From CAYSBK01 sp964429265 (GTDB lineage Bacteria > Planctomycetota > Phycisphaerae > Sedimentisphaerales > Anaerobacaceae): 16,751 nt of DNA. Shown here in pieces: positions 1 through 7,814 of the stretch. The notes under the pieces were generated by a model, which saw only the letters and a program-made list of their open reading frames with translations, did not search any database and was not told the DNA's origin. A program made the translations under genes and the position numbers. Location: NCBI GenBank assembly GCA_964429265.1, contig CAYSBK010000035.1, positions 1-16,751 on the forward strand, read 5' to 3'. How positions within the stretch are numbered: the stretch's first letter is position 1; the number at the start of each line of letters is the position of its first letter.

Positions 1-13
1 GGAACCAACAAAT

Positions 14-134
14 GTGAGGAGACAGGCTCAGCATAACGTGAGGAGGTGGGGGTCGGGATTTCGTGAGGGGTCAGGCTGAGCCTGTCGTGAGGATGTGGGG
101 GCTCGGTGACGTGAGGAAGCGGGGTCAGCGTTAC
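14..134. repeat. Short tandem repeat, five units of 24-25 nt
   Basis: The heptamer GTGAGGA (once GTGAGGG) begins at 14, 38, 63, 87 and 111, so the unit lengths are 24, 25, 24, 24 and about 24 nt. Units 1 and 3 share a CAGGCT-type core and units 2 and 4 share a TGGGGG-type core, which suggests a higher-order repeat of about 49 nt. Unit 3 contains a perfect palindrome, CAGGCTGAGCCTG (72-84). The one 25-nt unit breaks any shared reading frame, so this is unlikely to be coding. Function is unknown; the array may continue to the left of the window. Confidence 0.75.
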
Positions 135-181
135 CGGGTGGATGGCGGGAGATTTTGCTCGCAGGGGCTGCGGGGCCGGTG

Positions 182-187
182 TATAAT
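182..187 (+). promoter_or_regulatory. Candidate -10 box for the leu operon
   Basis: A perfect TATAAT lies six bases before an ATG at 194, so the expected transcription start falls on or next to that ATG. The best upstream match to a -35 box (TTGCTC, 155-160) sits 21 nt away, which is too far for a normal sigma-70 promoter. Only the -10 is convincing. It would drive the leader and leuA. Confidence 0.45.
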
Positions 188-193
188 AGCGGT

Positions 194-286
194 ATGAACA
201 ACGGTGATACCACAGGTTGTTCTCGGCCGCAGCACCCCGGGACGGGACGGGGCAGGTTGCTATTGCGCCGGGGGCCCCTGGCGTAA
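194..286 (+). CDS. Possible leu leader peptide (30 aa)
   Basis: A 30-codon ORF starts about 7 nt after the TATAAT box and has no Shine-Dalgarno, so it would have to be translated from a leaderless mRNA. Residues 22-24 are three consecutive leucines (TTG CTA TTG), with another Leu (CTG) two codons before the stop. CTA looks rare in the neighbouring genes, where CTG dominates. Leucine-rich leader peptides control leu operons by ribosome stalling in proteobacteria and actinobacteria, and leaderless ones are known in actinobacteria. Assignment here rests on position, composition and overlap with a hairpin. It may be chance, since short ORFs are common. Confidence 0.35.
   Translation: MNNGDTTGCSRPQHPGTGRGRLLLRRGPLA
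263..286 (+). promoter_or_regulatory. Hairpin overlapping the leader-peptide Leu codons
   Basis: The last Leu codon of the putative leader starts a 10-bp stem (263-272 with 277-286, two G-U pairs) closed by a GGCC loop. A ribosome stalled on the Leu codons would mask the 5' arm. No proper U-run follows (GGTATTT), so it is not a classical terminator. Further downstream GGTTTT (351-356) can pair either with AAAACC (329-334) or, as GTTTT, with AAAAC (360-364), giving mutually exclusive small stems. The attenuation role is inferred. Confidence 0.35.
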
Positions 287-444
287 GGTATTTCGTCGGG
301 GACCCCGGTAAGGCGCGGTATCCTCACAAAAACCCTTCTAAAAGCCTCTCGGTTTTCGTAAAACTCGTGGCAATCGGCCGCCGGGAGATACATAATGAGC
401 CTTGCAGGCGGACGATGGTCCGGGCAGAGTTGGAGTAGCTCAAA

Positions 445-2010
445 ATGGCAACAGAAAAAGTGATTATCTTCGACACGACGCTTCGTGACGGCGAGCAGTC
501 GCCGGGGGCGTCCCTGTCGGTGGCAGAGAAGGTTGAAATCGCACAACAACTGGCGGTGCTGGGCGTGGATATCATCGAGGCGGGCTTTCCGATAAGTTCG
601 CCGGCCCAGTTCGAGGCGACGCGTCGGGTGGCGGAGTCGGTGGAAGGGCCGGTGATAGCGGCGTTGGCGCGGGCCAATACGCAGGATATAGACTCCGCGG
701 CCGAAGCGCTGGTACCGGCCAGGCGCAAGCGCATCCACACGTTCATTGCGACGTCACCGGTGCATATGAAGCACAAGCTCAAGAAGCAGCCTGCGGAGGT
801 GGTTGAGATGGCGGTGGCGGCGGTGCGGCATGCGCGTGGGCTGGTGGAGGACGTGGAGTTTTCGCCGGAGGACGCGTGCCGGTCGGAGTTTGAGTTTCTG
901 GTGGAGATACTTTCGGCGGTGATAGAGGCGGGGGCGACGACGCTGAATATTCCCGATACGGTGGGGTATGCGATTCCGTACGAGTACGGCCGGCTGATTG
1001 CGCGGCTGAAGGCGGAGGTGCCGGGGATCGAGAAATGCGTCATCAGCACGCACTGCCACAATGACCTGGGTATGGCGGTGGCCAATTCGCTTGCGGGCGT
1101 GCGCAACGGCGCGAGGCAGGTCGAGTGCACGGTCAACGGGCTGGGTGAGCGTGCGGGCAACGCGGCGCTTGAAGAGATCGTTATGGCGATTCACACGCGC
1201 GCGGACTTTTTCAGCAGCGGGGGAACGGCCGTGCTTCGCACGGGCATCAAGACGACAGAGATATACCGCACCAGCCAACTCGTGTCGCGGCTGACGGGTT
1301 TTGTGGTTCAGCCGAACAAGGCCATCGTCGGGGCCAATGCCTTTGCGCACGAGGCGGGCGTGCACGTTGATGGTGTGCTGAAGGAACGGACGACGTACGA
1401 GATAATGACGCCGGAAAGCATCGGGCTGGGCGGATCGCGGATGGTGCTTGGCAGGCACACGGGCAGGCACGGCTTTCGCCAGCGTTGCCAGCAGCTTGGT
1501 TTCAAGCTCAGCGACGCCGAACTGGAGCAGGCTTACCGGCGCTTTCTGGAGATAGCAGACAAGAAAAAAGAGGTGTTCGACGAGGACATCGCGGTGATTA
1601 TCAACGACGAGATACGGGTGGTGGAGAAGATTTACGAGCTTCAGTACCTGCACGTGGCGTGCGGGACGGGGACTCTGCCGACGGCCAGCGTGAAGATAAA
1701 GGTCAAGGACGAGGTGAAACAGGCAGCGGCGTGCGGCGACGGGCCGGTGGACGCGGCATACGAGGCGATACGGCAGGCGACGGGGCTGTCGCCGAAGCTG
1801 GAGAACTATTCGATAAGGGCGGTGACGGCCGGCAAAGAGGCGCTGGGCGAGGCGACGGTGAGCATAAGGGACAACGGCAGAACGTACGTCGGCCGGGGCA
1901 TCTCGACCGACATCATCGAGGCAAGCGCCAAGGCGTACGTCGATGCGATGAACCGGATGGTTGCGATGAGGAACAGGGAACAGCAGCCGCTGTTCGAGGC
2001 GGGGCTTTGA
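445..2010 (+). CDS. leuA: 2-isopropylmalate synthase
   Basis: Condenses acetyl-CoA with 2-oxoisovalerate to 2-isopropylmalate, the committed step of leucine synthesis, in the cytoplasm. The 521-aa length is normal for bacterial LeuA. The N-terminal barrel carries the signature DTTLRDGEQSPGASL (residues 10-24) and later HCHNDLGMAVANS and NGLGERAGNAALEE, which hold the metal and substrate residues. The C-terminal portion (about 390-515) matches the leucine-binding regulatory domain, so feedback inhibition is expected. The ATG at 445 follows GGAG (432-435) at a good distance. The first residues, MATEKVIIFDTTLRDG, fit the family start. It is first in a leuA-leuC-leuD order, with leuC starting 22 nt downstream. 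Homocitrate and citramalate synthases are related, but the neighbours favour LeuA. Confidence 0.96.
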   Translation: MATEKVIIFDTTLRDGEQSPGASLSVAEKVEIAQQLAVLGVDIIEAGFPISSPAQFEATRRVAESVEGPVIAALARANTQDIDSAAEALVPARRKRIHTFIATSPVHMKHKLKKQPAEVVEMAVAAVRHARGLVEDVEFSPEDACRSEFEFLVEILSAVIEAGATTLNIPDTVGYAIPYEYGRLIARLKAEVPGIEKCVISTHCHNDLGMAVANSLAGVRNGARQVECTVNGLGERAGNAALEEIVMAIHTRADFFSSGGTAVLRTGIKTTEIYRTSQLVSRLTGFVVQPNKAIVGANAFAHEAGVHVDGVLKERTTYEIMTPESIGLGGSRMVLGRHTGRHGFRQRCQQLGFKLSDAELEQAYRRFLEIADKKKEVFDEDIAVIINDEIRVVEKIYELQYLHVACGTGTLPTASVKIKVKDEVKQAAACGDGPVDAAYEAIRQATGLSPKLENYSIRAVTAGKEALGEATVSIRDNGRTYVGRGISTDIIEASAKAYVDAMNRMVAMRNREQQPLFEAGL

Positions 2011-2032
2011 ACGGGCGGGAGATTGAGCACAA

Positions 2033-3264
2033 ATGGGAATGACAATTACGGAAAAAATACTTGCCGCCGCAGCGGGCAAAGAGAAGGTAAGTGCAGGGGA
2101 CGTGGTCGAGGCCCGGCTTGACGTGGTTATGTGTCATGACGTTACTACGCCACCGGCGATTTCGATGCTGCAACAGCAGGGGTTCGACAGGGTGTTCGAC
2201 GCGGAGAAGATCGTGGTAACACCGGACCATTTTCAGCCGGCCAAGGACATAAAAAGCGCCGAACTGCACAAGCGGCTGCACGATTGGGCGGTACGGCACA
2301 AAATCAAGTACTACTACCGGCTGGGAGCAGCGGGGGTTTGTCATGCGCTTCTGCCGGAGCAGGGCCACGTTCTGCCGGGGCAGGTGATTGTGGGGGCGGA
2401 TTCGCACACGTGCACCTATGGGGCGCTTGCGGCGTTCAGCACGGGGATAGGCTCTACGGACCTGGCCGCGGCGATTGCAACGGGACAACTGTGGTTCAAG
2501 GTGCCGGCGTCGATGAAGATTGTGCTGGACGGGGAGCTTTCGAAAGGCGTTTACAGCAAAGACGTGGTCATCGCGATTATCACACGCATAGGCACCGATG
2601 GGGCACTGTATAAAGCGATGGAGTTTGCCGGGCCGGCGCTGAAGCAGATGTCGATGGAAGCTCGGATGACCATTACCAATATGGCGATCGAGGCGGGGGC
2701 GAAAAGCGGCATTATGGGTTTTGATGAGACGACGAAACAATACCTCGATGAGCACGCAAAGGGCAAGACCGAATACAGGGTGTTTGAGTCCGATGCGGAT
2801 GCGAAGTACGAGTCGGCCGAGCGGTTCGACTGCTCGGAGATCGAGCCGATGGTGGCGCTGCCGCATCTGCCGAGCAACGGTGTACCCGTCGGCGAATGCG
2901 CCGGCGAGGCAATGGACCAGGCATATATCGGAAGCTGTACCAACGGTCGAATAGAAGACCTGCGAATCGCCGCCGAGATAATGAAGGGCAAAAAGGTCGC
3001 AATTCGCACGATAGTTGTGCCGGCGACGCCGACGATATGGAAGCAGGCGAAGGATGAGGGGCTGTTTGATATATTCTACGAGGCCGGCTGTGTTATCACG
3101 GCTCCGACCTGCGGGGCTTGTTTAGGCGGGTTTATGGGCGTGCTGGCAGAAGGTGAAAAGTGCGTCAGCACCACCAACCGGAACTTCGTCGGGCGAATGG
3201 GACACCCGAAAAGCGAGGTTTACCTGGCCAGCCCGGCAACGGCGGCGGCAAGCGCGATAGAAGG
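2033..3264 (+). CDS. leuC: 3-isopropylmalate dehydratase large subunit (3' end in gap)
   Basis: With LeuD, isomerises 2- to 3-isopropylmalate using a [4Fe-4S] cluster. The 410 visible residues carry the family motifs: CHDVTTPPAISM near the start, GADSHTCTYGALAAFSTGIGSTD, the cluster cysteine C302 in GSCTNGR, and C360 and C363 in TCGACLGG. The last visible residues, SPATAAASAIEG, are the usual LeuC ending, so only about 10 residues are lost in the N run. The ATG at 2033 is preceded by a GGGAG-type site; ATG 2039 is an alternative giving MTITEKIL. The frame happens to stay open through the N run into LeuD, but this is an artefact of the 100-N filler rather than evidence of a fusion. The roughly 420-aa short form matches the archaeal/Thermotoga-type LeuC/HacA group. 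Confidence 0.94.
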
Positions 3265-3364
3265 NNNNNNNNNNNNNNNNNNNNNNNNNNNNNNNNNNNN
3301 NNNNNNNNNNNNNNNNNNNNNNNNNNNNNNNNNNNNNNNNNNNNNNNNNNNNNNNNNNNNNNNN
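3265..3364. other. Assembly gap (100 N)
   Basis: Exactly 100 undetermined bases. This is a conventional filler, so the true length is unknown. By comparison with the family, the gap should hold the last roughly 10 codons of leuC, a short spacer and the first roughly 5-12 codons of leuD with its ribosome binding site. Confidence 0.98.
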
Positions 3365-3841
3365 GCGCACGTTTACAAAAGGGACCACATAAATACCGAC
3401 GAGATTATACCGGCGAGATATCTCAACACCGACGACCGGGCAGAGTTGGCCAGGCACTGCCTGGAAGACCTGGACGGGGATTTCCTCAAAAAGGTTAAAC
3501 CGGGCGACGTGATCGTTGCCGGCGAGGATTTCGGCTGCGGCTCGTCGCGTGAGCACGCGGTCTGGGCGATTCGGGCGGCAGGCGTGAGCACGGTCATAGC
3601 AAAATCGTTTGCCAGAATCTTCTATCGCAATGCCATCAACAACGGCTTTTATGTCGTCGAGATGCCCGAAGCAACCGAGAAGATAAGCGACGGGGATGAA
3701 CTCGAGATAGACTTCAAGAAGGGCCTGGTGAAGAACAAGACGGCAGGCGTTGATATTACCTTTCGGCCTCTGCCGGAGTTCGCACTGGAGATAATCAACG
3801 CAGGGGGGCTTCTGCAGTACGTAAGGAGAAAGGGCAAATAG
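3365..3841 (+). CDS. leuD: 3-isopropylmalate dehydratase small subunit (5' end in gap)
   Basis: Partner of LeuC, forming the swivel domain of the isomerase. The visible 158 residues begin just before the conserved DHINTDEIIPARYLN segment, which normally lies about 10-15 residues from the start, so only a short N-terminus is missing. The substrate-binding stretch GEDFGCGSSREHAVWAI and the following AKSFARIFYRNAINNG are intact. LeuD is normally about 165 aa, so the remainder is complete to its TAG stop. The start codon and ribosome binding site cannot be seen. The downstream sulfatase ATG lies 1 nt after the stop. Confidence 0.94.
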   Translation, partial: AHVYKRDHINTDEIIPARYLNTDDRAELARHCLEDLDGDFLKKVKPGDVIVAGEDFGCGSSREHAVWAIRAAGVSTVIAKSFARIFYRNAINNGFYVVEMPEATEKISDGDELEIDFKKGLVKNKTAGVDITFRPLPEFALEIINAGGLLQYVRRKGK

Positions 3842-3842
3842 G

Positions 3843-5351
3843 ATGGACGAGTTGACAGCCGGATGGTCGGCGCGAATGAGTCGGCGGGGGTTTCTGAAGG
3901 CTCTGGGGGCGGCCGGTGCGGCGATGCTGGGGCCGTCACTATCGTGTGCGGGATTGGGGGCAAGAAGGAAAGGCAAGGCCGAGCGGCTGAACTTCGTTTT
4001 CGTTCTGGTGGATGACCTGGGGTATGCGGACCTGGGCTGTTACGGCAGCAAATACTACGAGACGCCGAATATTGATCGGCTGGCGGCGGAGGGGATGCGT
4101 TTCACGGATGCGTATGCAGCCTGTGCGGTGTGTTCGCCGAGCCGGGCGGCGGTGTTGACGGGCAGGTATCCGGCACGTATCGGGGTTACCGACTGGATAC
4201 GGTGGCTGGATTTCAAGGGTGATCGGACCGACCCCAACGCAGCCGGGCCCACGAAATACGTGGGAGGGCCGAAACGGAAACTGCTATGTCCGCCGAACCC
4301 GTACTGGATGGAGCTTGATGAAGTAACGATTGCGGAGGTCCTCAAATCAAGGGGCTATACGTGCTGTCACGTGGGGAAATGGCACCTGGGGCACGATGCG
4401 TGGTACCCGGAGAAGCAGGGTTTTGATTTCAATATCGGGGGTTGTCACTACGGAATGCCGCCGAGCTACTTCGACCCGTACAGCAGCAAGCGTCGGCCGC
4501 GTATGCCGACGCTGCAGCCGAGACGGAAAGGTGAATATCTTACCGACCGGGAGGCGGACGAGGCGGTAGACTTCATCCGGCGGCACAGGGACAGGCCGTT
4601 CTTTTTGTATATGGCACATTATGCCGTGCACGTACCGATACAGGCGAAAAAGGAGATAACGGAGAAATATCGCAACAAGCCGCTGCAGGGCCAGAAGAAC
4701 CCGACGTACGCGGCGATGATAGAAAGCGTGGACCAGGGTCTGGGCAGGATTCTTTCGACGCTCGATGAGCTGGATTTATCGGGGCGGACGGTGGTGTTTT
4801 TCACCAGCGACAACGGGGGGCTATGGGATGTTACGAATAATTCGCCGCTGCGGGCGGGCAAGGGCTATCCTTACGAGGGCGGTATCCGGGTGCCGTTGAT
4901 AATCCGCTGGCCGGGTGTCGTCAAGGCGGGCAGCGTCAGCAGCGAGCCGGTTATCGGTATTGATTATTTTCCGACGATTTGCGAAATGGCGTCTGTGCCG
5001 GTGCCGGGCGACAGGGTGATAGACGGGTTGTCGCTTGTGCGGCATATCAAATCCGGTGGGCGGGTGAAGCCGGCCAGGGACGCTATTTTCTGGCACTTTC
5101 CGCATTACCGCGACGATATAGTGCCTTACAGCATAATCCGGGCCGGGCGGTGGAAGCTGATAAGGCGTTATGAAGGGAAGCGATTTGAGCTGTTCAATCT
5201 CGAGGCGGACCTTTCCGAGCAGCAGGACCTGTCGGAGCAAATGCCCGGAAAAGTCGAGCAGTTGAACACCCGATTGACCGCCTGGCTCAAGGAGACGGGT
5301 GCTAAACTGCCGAAACCAAACCCGGAGTACGTCGGAGCGACCGGCGGATAA
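3843..5351 (+). CDS. Tat-exported Cys-type sulfatase
   Basis: Sulfatase of the alkaline-phosphatase fold (arylsulfatase type, S1 family), expected to hydrolyse sulfate esters, probably on a polysaccharide, outside the cytoplasm. A twin-arginine signal MSRRGFLK (residues 12-19) is followed by an Ala/Gly-rich stretch ending near LSCAG, so Tat export, perhaps with lipid attachment at C35, is likely. Metal ligands D57-D58 (VDDLG), the formylglycine motif C97-S-P-S-R101 with TGRYP behind it, GKWHLGH (178-184) and D323-N324 (SDNGG) are all present, so it looks active. C97 needs FGE or an anaerobic maturase, neither seen here. The start at 3843 follows the leuD stop by 1 nt, with AAGGAG at 3823-3828 rather far upstream; ATG 3876 (M12) is possible. 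The substrate cannot be told from sequence alone. Confidence 0.93.
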   Translation: MDELTAGWSARMSRRGFLKALGAAGAAMLGPSLSCAGLGARRKGKAERLNFVFVLVDDLGYADLGCYGSKYYETPNIDRLAAEGMRFTDAYAACAVCSPSRAAVLTGRYPARIGVTDWIRWLDFKGDRTDPNAAGPTKYVGGPKRKLLCPPNPYWMELDEVTIAEVLKSRGYTCCHVGKWHLGHDAWYPEKQGFDFNIGGCHYGMPPSYFDPYSSKRRPRMPTLQPRRKGEYLTDREADEAVDFIRRHRDRPFFLYMAHYAVHVPIQAKKEITEKYRNKPLQGQKNPTYAAMIESVDQGLGRILSTLDELDLSGRTVVFFTSDNGGLWDVTNNSPLRAGKGYPYEGGIRVPLIIRWPGVVKAGSVSSEPVIGIDYFPTICEMASVPVPGDRVIDGLSLVRHIKSGGRVKPARDAIFWHFPHYRDDIVPYSIIRAGRWKLIRRYEGKRFELFNLEADLSEQQDLSEQMPGKVEQLNTRLTAWLKETGAKLPKPNPEYVGATGG

Positions 5352-5616
5352 AGGCGCGACGGCGGGCTTGATAAAGCGTGTCCCAGCGGGTATGCTTGTG
5401 GGCCTTGTTCGGCGGCCCGACGGACGATGCAGATGAGGGCAAGTCGGCGATTCGCGTCCGCGTGTTGTCGGGCTGTATTGTTTACCGATGAATGCAATGC
5501 ACAACGACAAGTGCGTGAAGTGTATGCGGGGTATGTTCGACGCTGGTTGGCGATATGCCCGCAAGAGGCGGCAGTAGTAAGGTCAGGATCAGATAAAAAA
5601 CTAAGGAAGGGACTTG
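5352..5616 (+). other. Intergenic stretch between sulfatase and leuB
   Basis: No gene is convincing here. A GGGCC...GGCCC stem (5400-5404 with 5414-5418) has no U-run, so it is a poor terminator. An ORF at 5488-5577 (29 aa) contains CVKC and a basic tail (ARKRRQ), but no ribosome binding site precedes it, so I do not call it a gene. No strong promoter was found. The last bases contain the AAGGAAGG ribosome binding site of leuB (5603-5610). Confidence 0.5.
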
Positions 5617-6696
5617 ATGTACAAGATTGCGGTGATACCTGGTGACGGGACGGGGCCGGAGGTAACGGCCGAGGCGGTGAAGGTTCTGAAGGCGGCGGCG
5701 GGGAAGTTCAACTTCAAGGTCGAGCTGACCGAGTTCGACTTCGGCGGGGAAAGGTACAAGAAAACGGGCGAGACGCTGCCGGATTCGGCGGTTGAAGAGC
5801 TTCGCAGGTTCGATGCAATACTGCTTGGGGCAATAGGCCATCCGGACGTTGCGCCGGGGATTCTGGAAAAGGGGATTCTGCTGAAGCTGCGATTTGAGCT
5901 GGACCAGTACATCAACCTTCGGCCGATCAAGCTCTACCCGGGGGTGGAGACGCCGTTGAAGGACAAAGGCCCGGAGGATATAGATTTTGTCGTTGTTCGG
6001 GAAAATACGGGCGACCTTTATACGGGTACGGGCGGGTTTACGATGAAAGGCACGCCGGAGGAAGTGGCCGTGCAGAGTGCGGTTTACAACCGGTTCCAAG
6101 TCGATCGCTGTCTGCGGTATGCGTTTGAATACGCCAGAAGACACGGCAAGAAGGCCCGCGGCAGGGGTGATGCGAATACGCTGGGGCTGTGCGGCAAGAC
6201 GAACGTGCTGACCTACGTTTACGACCTGTGGGAACGGGCGTTCCACGAGATGGGCCGAACCGAGTACCCCGACGTAAAGCGCGAATACTACCACGTGGAC
6301 GCGACCTGTATGTGGATGGTGAAGAACCCCGAGTGGTTCGACGTAATCGTTACCGGCAATATGTTCGGCGATATTATCACCGACCTTGGTGCGATGATTC
6401 AGGGCGGTATGGGGATTGCGGCCGGTGCCAACATAAACCCGGAAGGCGTCAGTATGTTCGAGCCTATCGGGGGAAGCGCCCCGAAATACACGGGCAAAGG
6501 CGTGATAAACCCGCTGGCGGCGATATGCGCGGCGCAAATGATGCTTGCGACGCTGGGCGAGCATCAGGCCGCCGAAGCCGTTGAAAACGCGGTGATGTTC
6601 GCAACGGCCAACAAGCTCAAGTCGCTTCAGGCGGGCAGGATGGGCTTCTCGACCAGCGAGGTGGGCGACATAGTGGCCGAGAAAGTCGCAACTTAG
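5617..6696 (+). CDS. leuB: 3-isopropylmalate dehydrogenase
   Basis: Oxidises and decarboxylates 3-isopropylmalate to 2-oxoisocaproate with NAD. The 359-aa protein opens with MYKIAVIPGDGTGPEV, typical of the isocitrate/isopropylmalate dehydrogenase family. Substrate-binding GILLKLRFELDQYINLRP, the tyrosine of RENTGDLYTG, the lysine of GKTNVLT, the metal aspartates of FGDIITDLGAM and the C-terminal GSAPKYTGKG are visible. The LEKGILLKLRFELDQYINLRPIKL pattern resembles actinobacterial LeuB more than the E. coli form. I choose ATG 5617 because AAGGAAGG lies 6 nt upstream; a TTG at 5614 would also be in frame. Isocitrate or tartrate dehydrogenase activity cannot be ruled out by motif, but leuACD upstream makes LeuB the best call. 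Confidence 0.88.
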   Translation: MYKIAVIPGDGTGPEVTAEAVKVLKAAAGKFNFKVELTEFDFGGERYKKTGETLPDSAVEELRRFDAILLGAIGHPDVAPGILEKGILLKLRFELDQYINLRPIKLYPGVETPLKDKGPEDIDFVVVRENTGDLYTGTGGFTMKGTPEEVAVQSAVYNRFQVDRCLRYAFEYARRHGKKARGRGDANTLGLCGKTNVLTYVYDLWERAFHEMGRTEYPDVKREYYHVDATCMWMVKNPEWFDVIVTGNMFGDIITDLGAMIQGGMGIAAGANINPEGVSMFEPIGGSAPKYTGKGVINPLAAICAAQMMLATLGEHQAAEAVENAVMFATANKLKSLQAGRMGFSTSEVGDIVAEKVAT

Positions 6697-6768
6697 CTGC
6701 GGCGGCACAACCGGGGCTGGTTTTGAAGAATCGCATGTGCAAACGGCGGCTGAGATGGTTGGGTAAAT

Positions 6769-7749
6769 ATGCCGGCGAACCTTACACCGGAATATTTCAA
6801 GGCCGAGCAGTGGTTCAGGACGGCCTCTACGAACGAGGAGAAGATCCTCGCGCTGGAGCGTATGCTTGCGGTTATGCCCAAGCACAAGGGTACCGACCAT
6901 CTCAAGGCGGACCTTCGCCGCAAGCTCAGCAAGCTGCGTGAAGCCCCGAAAAAGAAAGGCGCCAAGCAGGTTGATATTTTCCACGTTCCGAAGACGGGAG
7001 CGGGGCAGATTGTTCTGCTGGGGCTGCCCAACAGCGGCAAAAGCGCCATAGTCGGTTCGCTTACCAATGCGAAGGTTTCGGTGGCGGAGTATCCTTTCGC
7101 AACGGCGGCGCCGGTTCCGGGTATGGTGCAGTTCGAGGATGTGCAGATACAGCTTGTGGATATGCCGCCGATCACCGACGAGCTGGTTATGCCGGGACAG
7201 GTGGGGACGTACCGTCACTGCGACCTGATCGCGATAGTGATAGACCTGTCGCAAGACGTGCAGCGGCAGTTTGAAACCTGCATTGATTTCCTGGAAGCTC
7301 GAAGCCTGCTGATTGACGAAAGCACACCGGCGGTCGACCAACAGGGTAACATCCTGGGCAAGCGGGCGTTTTGCATCGCCAGCAAGGCCGACCTGGCTGC
7401 GCCGGGGGCCGCCTCGAAGCTGAAGGAGCTCTGCGGGAAACGCTTCGAGATAGTGCAGGTATCGACGCAGACAGGCGAAGGGCTGCAGCAGTTGCCGGGG
7501 ACGTTCTTCAGGCTGTTGAATATCATCCGCGTTTACGCCAAGCCGCCGGGCAAACCTGCGGATATGGATGAGCCTTTCACGCTCACTGCGGGTTCGACGG
7601 TGATGGACCTCGCGGTGGCGGTGCACCGTCAGCTCGCAGAGAAGCTGCGGTATGCGAGGATATGGGGCACGGGTGTTTACGACGGACAGAACGCCCCGCG
7701 AAACCACGTACTGCACGACGGTGACATTATCGAATTGCATTTCGGCTGA
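6769..7749 (+). CDS. DRG/Obg-like GTPase with TGS domain
   Basis: A 326-aa GTPase of the TRAFAC/Obg-HflX group, closest in layout to DRG (archaeal Rbg) proteins; these act around ribosomes and translation. After a charged N-terminus (1-75) come the P-loop GLPNSGKS (85-92), the G3 motif DMPP (131-134) and G4 SKAD (205-208). The C-terminal TGS domain (about 252-326) starts IRVYAKPPGKPADMDEPFTL and ends with HDGDIIELHFG. Between G3 and G4 only about 70 residues occur, so the S5D2L insert of DRG is absent. G3 reads DxPP instead of DxPG, and G4 has Ser in place of Asn. No strong ribosome binding site is seen before the ATG. It lies 72 nt after leuB and may be cotranscribed, but a link to leucine is not evident. 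Confidence 0.85.
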   Translation: MPANLTPEYFKAEQWFRTASTNEEKILALERMLAVMPKHKGTDHLKADLRRKLSKLREAPKKKGAKQVDIFHVPKTGAGQIVLLGLPNSGKSAIVGSLTNAKVSVAEYPFATAAPVPGMVQFEDVQIQLVDMPPITDELVMPGQVGTYRHCDLIAIVIDLSQDVQRQFETCIDFLEARSLLIDESTPAVDQQGNILGKRAFCIASKADLAAPGAASKLKELCGKRFEIVQVSTQTGEGLQQLPGTFFRLLNIIRVYAKPPGKPADMDEPFTLTAGSTVMDLAVAVHRQLAEKLRYARIWGTGVYDGQNAPRNHVLHDGDIIELHFG

Positions 7750-7762
7750 GGCTGTCTATAAT
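7735..7762 (+). promoter_or_regulatory. Candidate sigma-70 promoter for GH51 gene
   Basis: TTGCAT (7735-7740), a 16-nt spacer and a perfect TATAAT (7757-7762) straddle the stop of the GTPase gene. Transcription would start near 7769, about 45 nt before the GH51 ATG. The -35 is only a partial match, but the -10 is perfect. Confidence 0.5.
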
Positions 7763-7814
7763 GTGCCGGCGGTAAGTCGAACCGCATGAATCAACCCGTT
7801 AAAGGAAGTTCGGG

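Noticed and set aside
14..134. CRISPR array
   Set aside because: Units are 24-25 nt in total with only a 7-nt conserved head; there are no long identical repeats separated by unique spacers and no cas genes.
287..444. T-box riboswitch before leuA
   Set aside because: No AGGGTGGNACCGCG-type antiterminator and no U-run terminator; the nearest similar bases do not match.
754..2079. 441-aa - strand frame over leuA
   Set aside because: Shadow of leuA, with no recognisable domain.
5488..5577. 29-aa CVKC-containing ORF between sulfatase and leuB
   Set aside because: No ribosome binding site and too short to tell from chance; only mentioned in the intergenic entry.
5482..7740. 752-aa open frame on the - strand across leuB and the GTPase
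   Set aside because: It is a GC-rich antisense shadow of two clearly recognised + strand genes; its composition (many Arg, His, Leu) is that of a shadow and no motif is seen.
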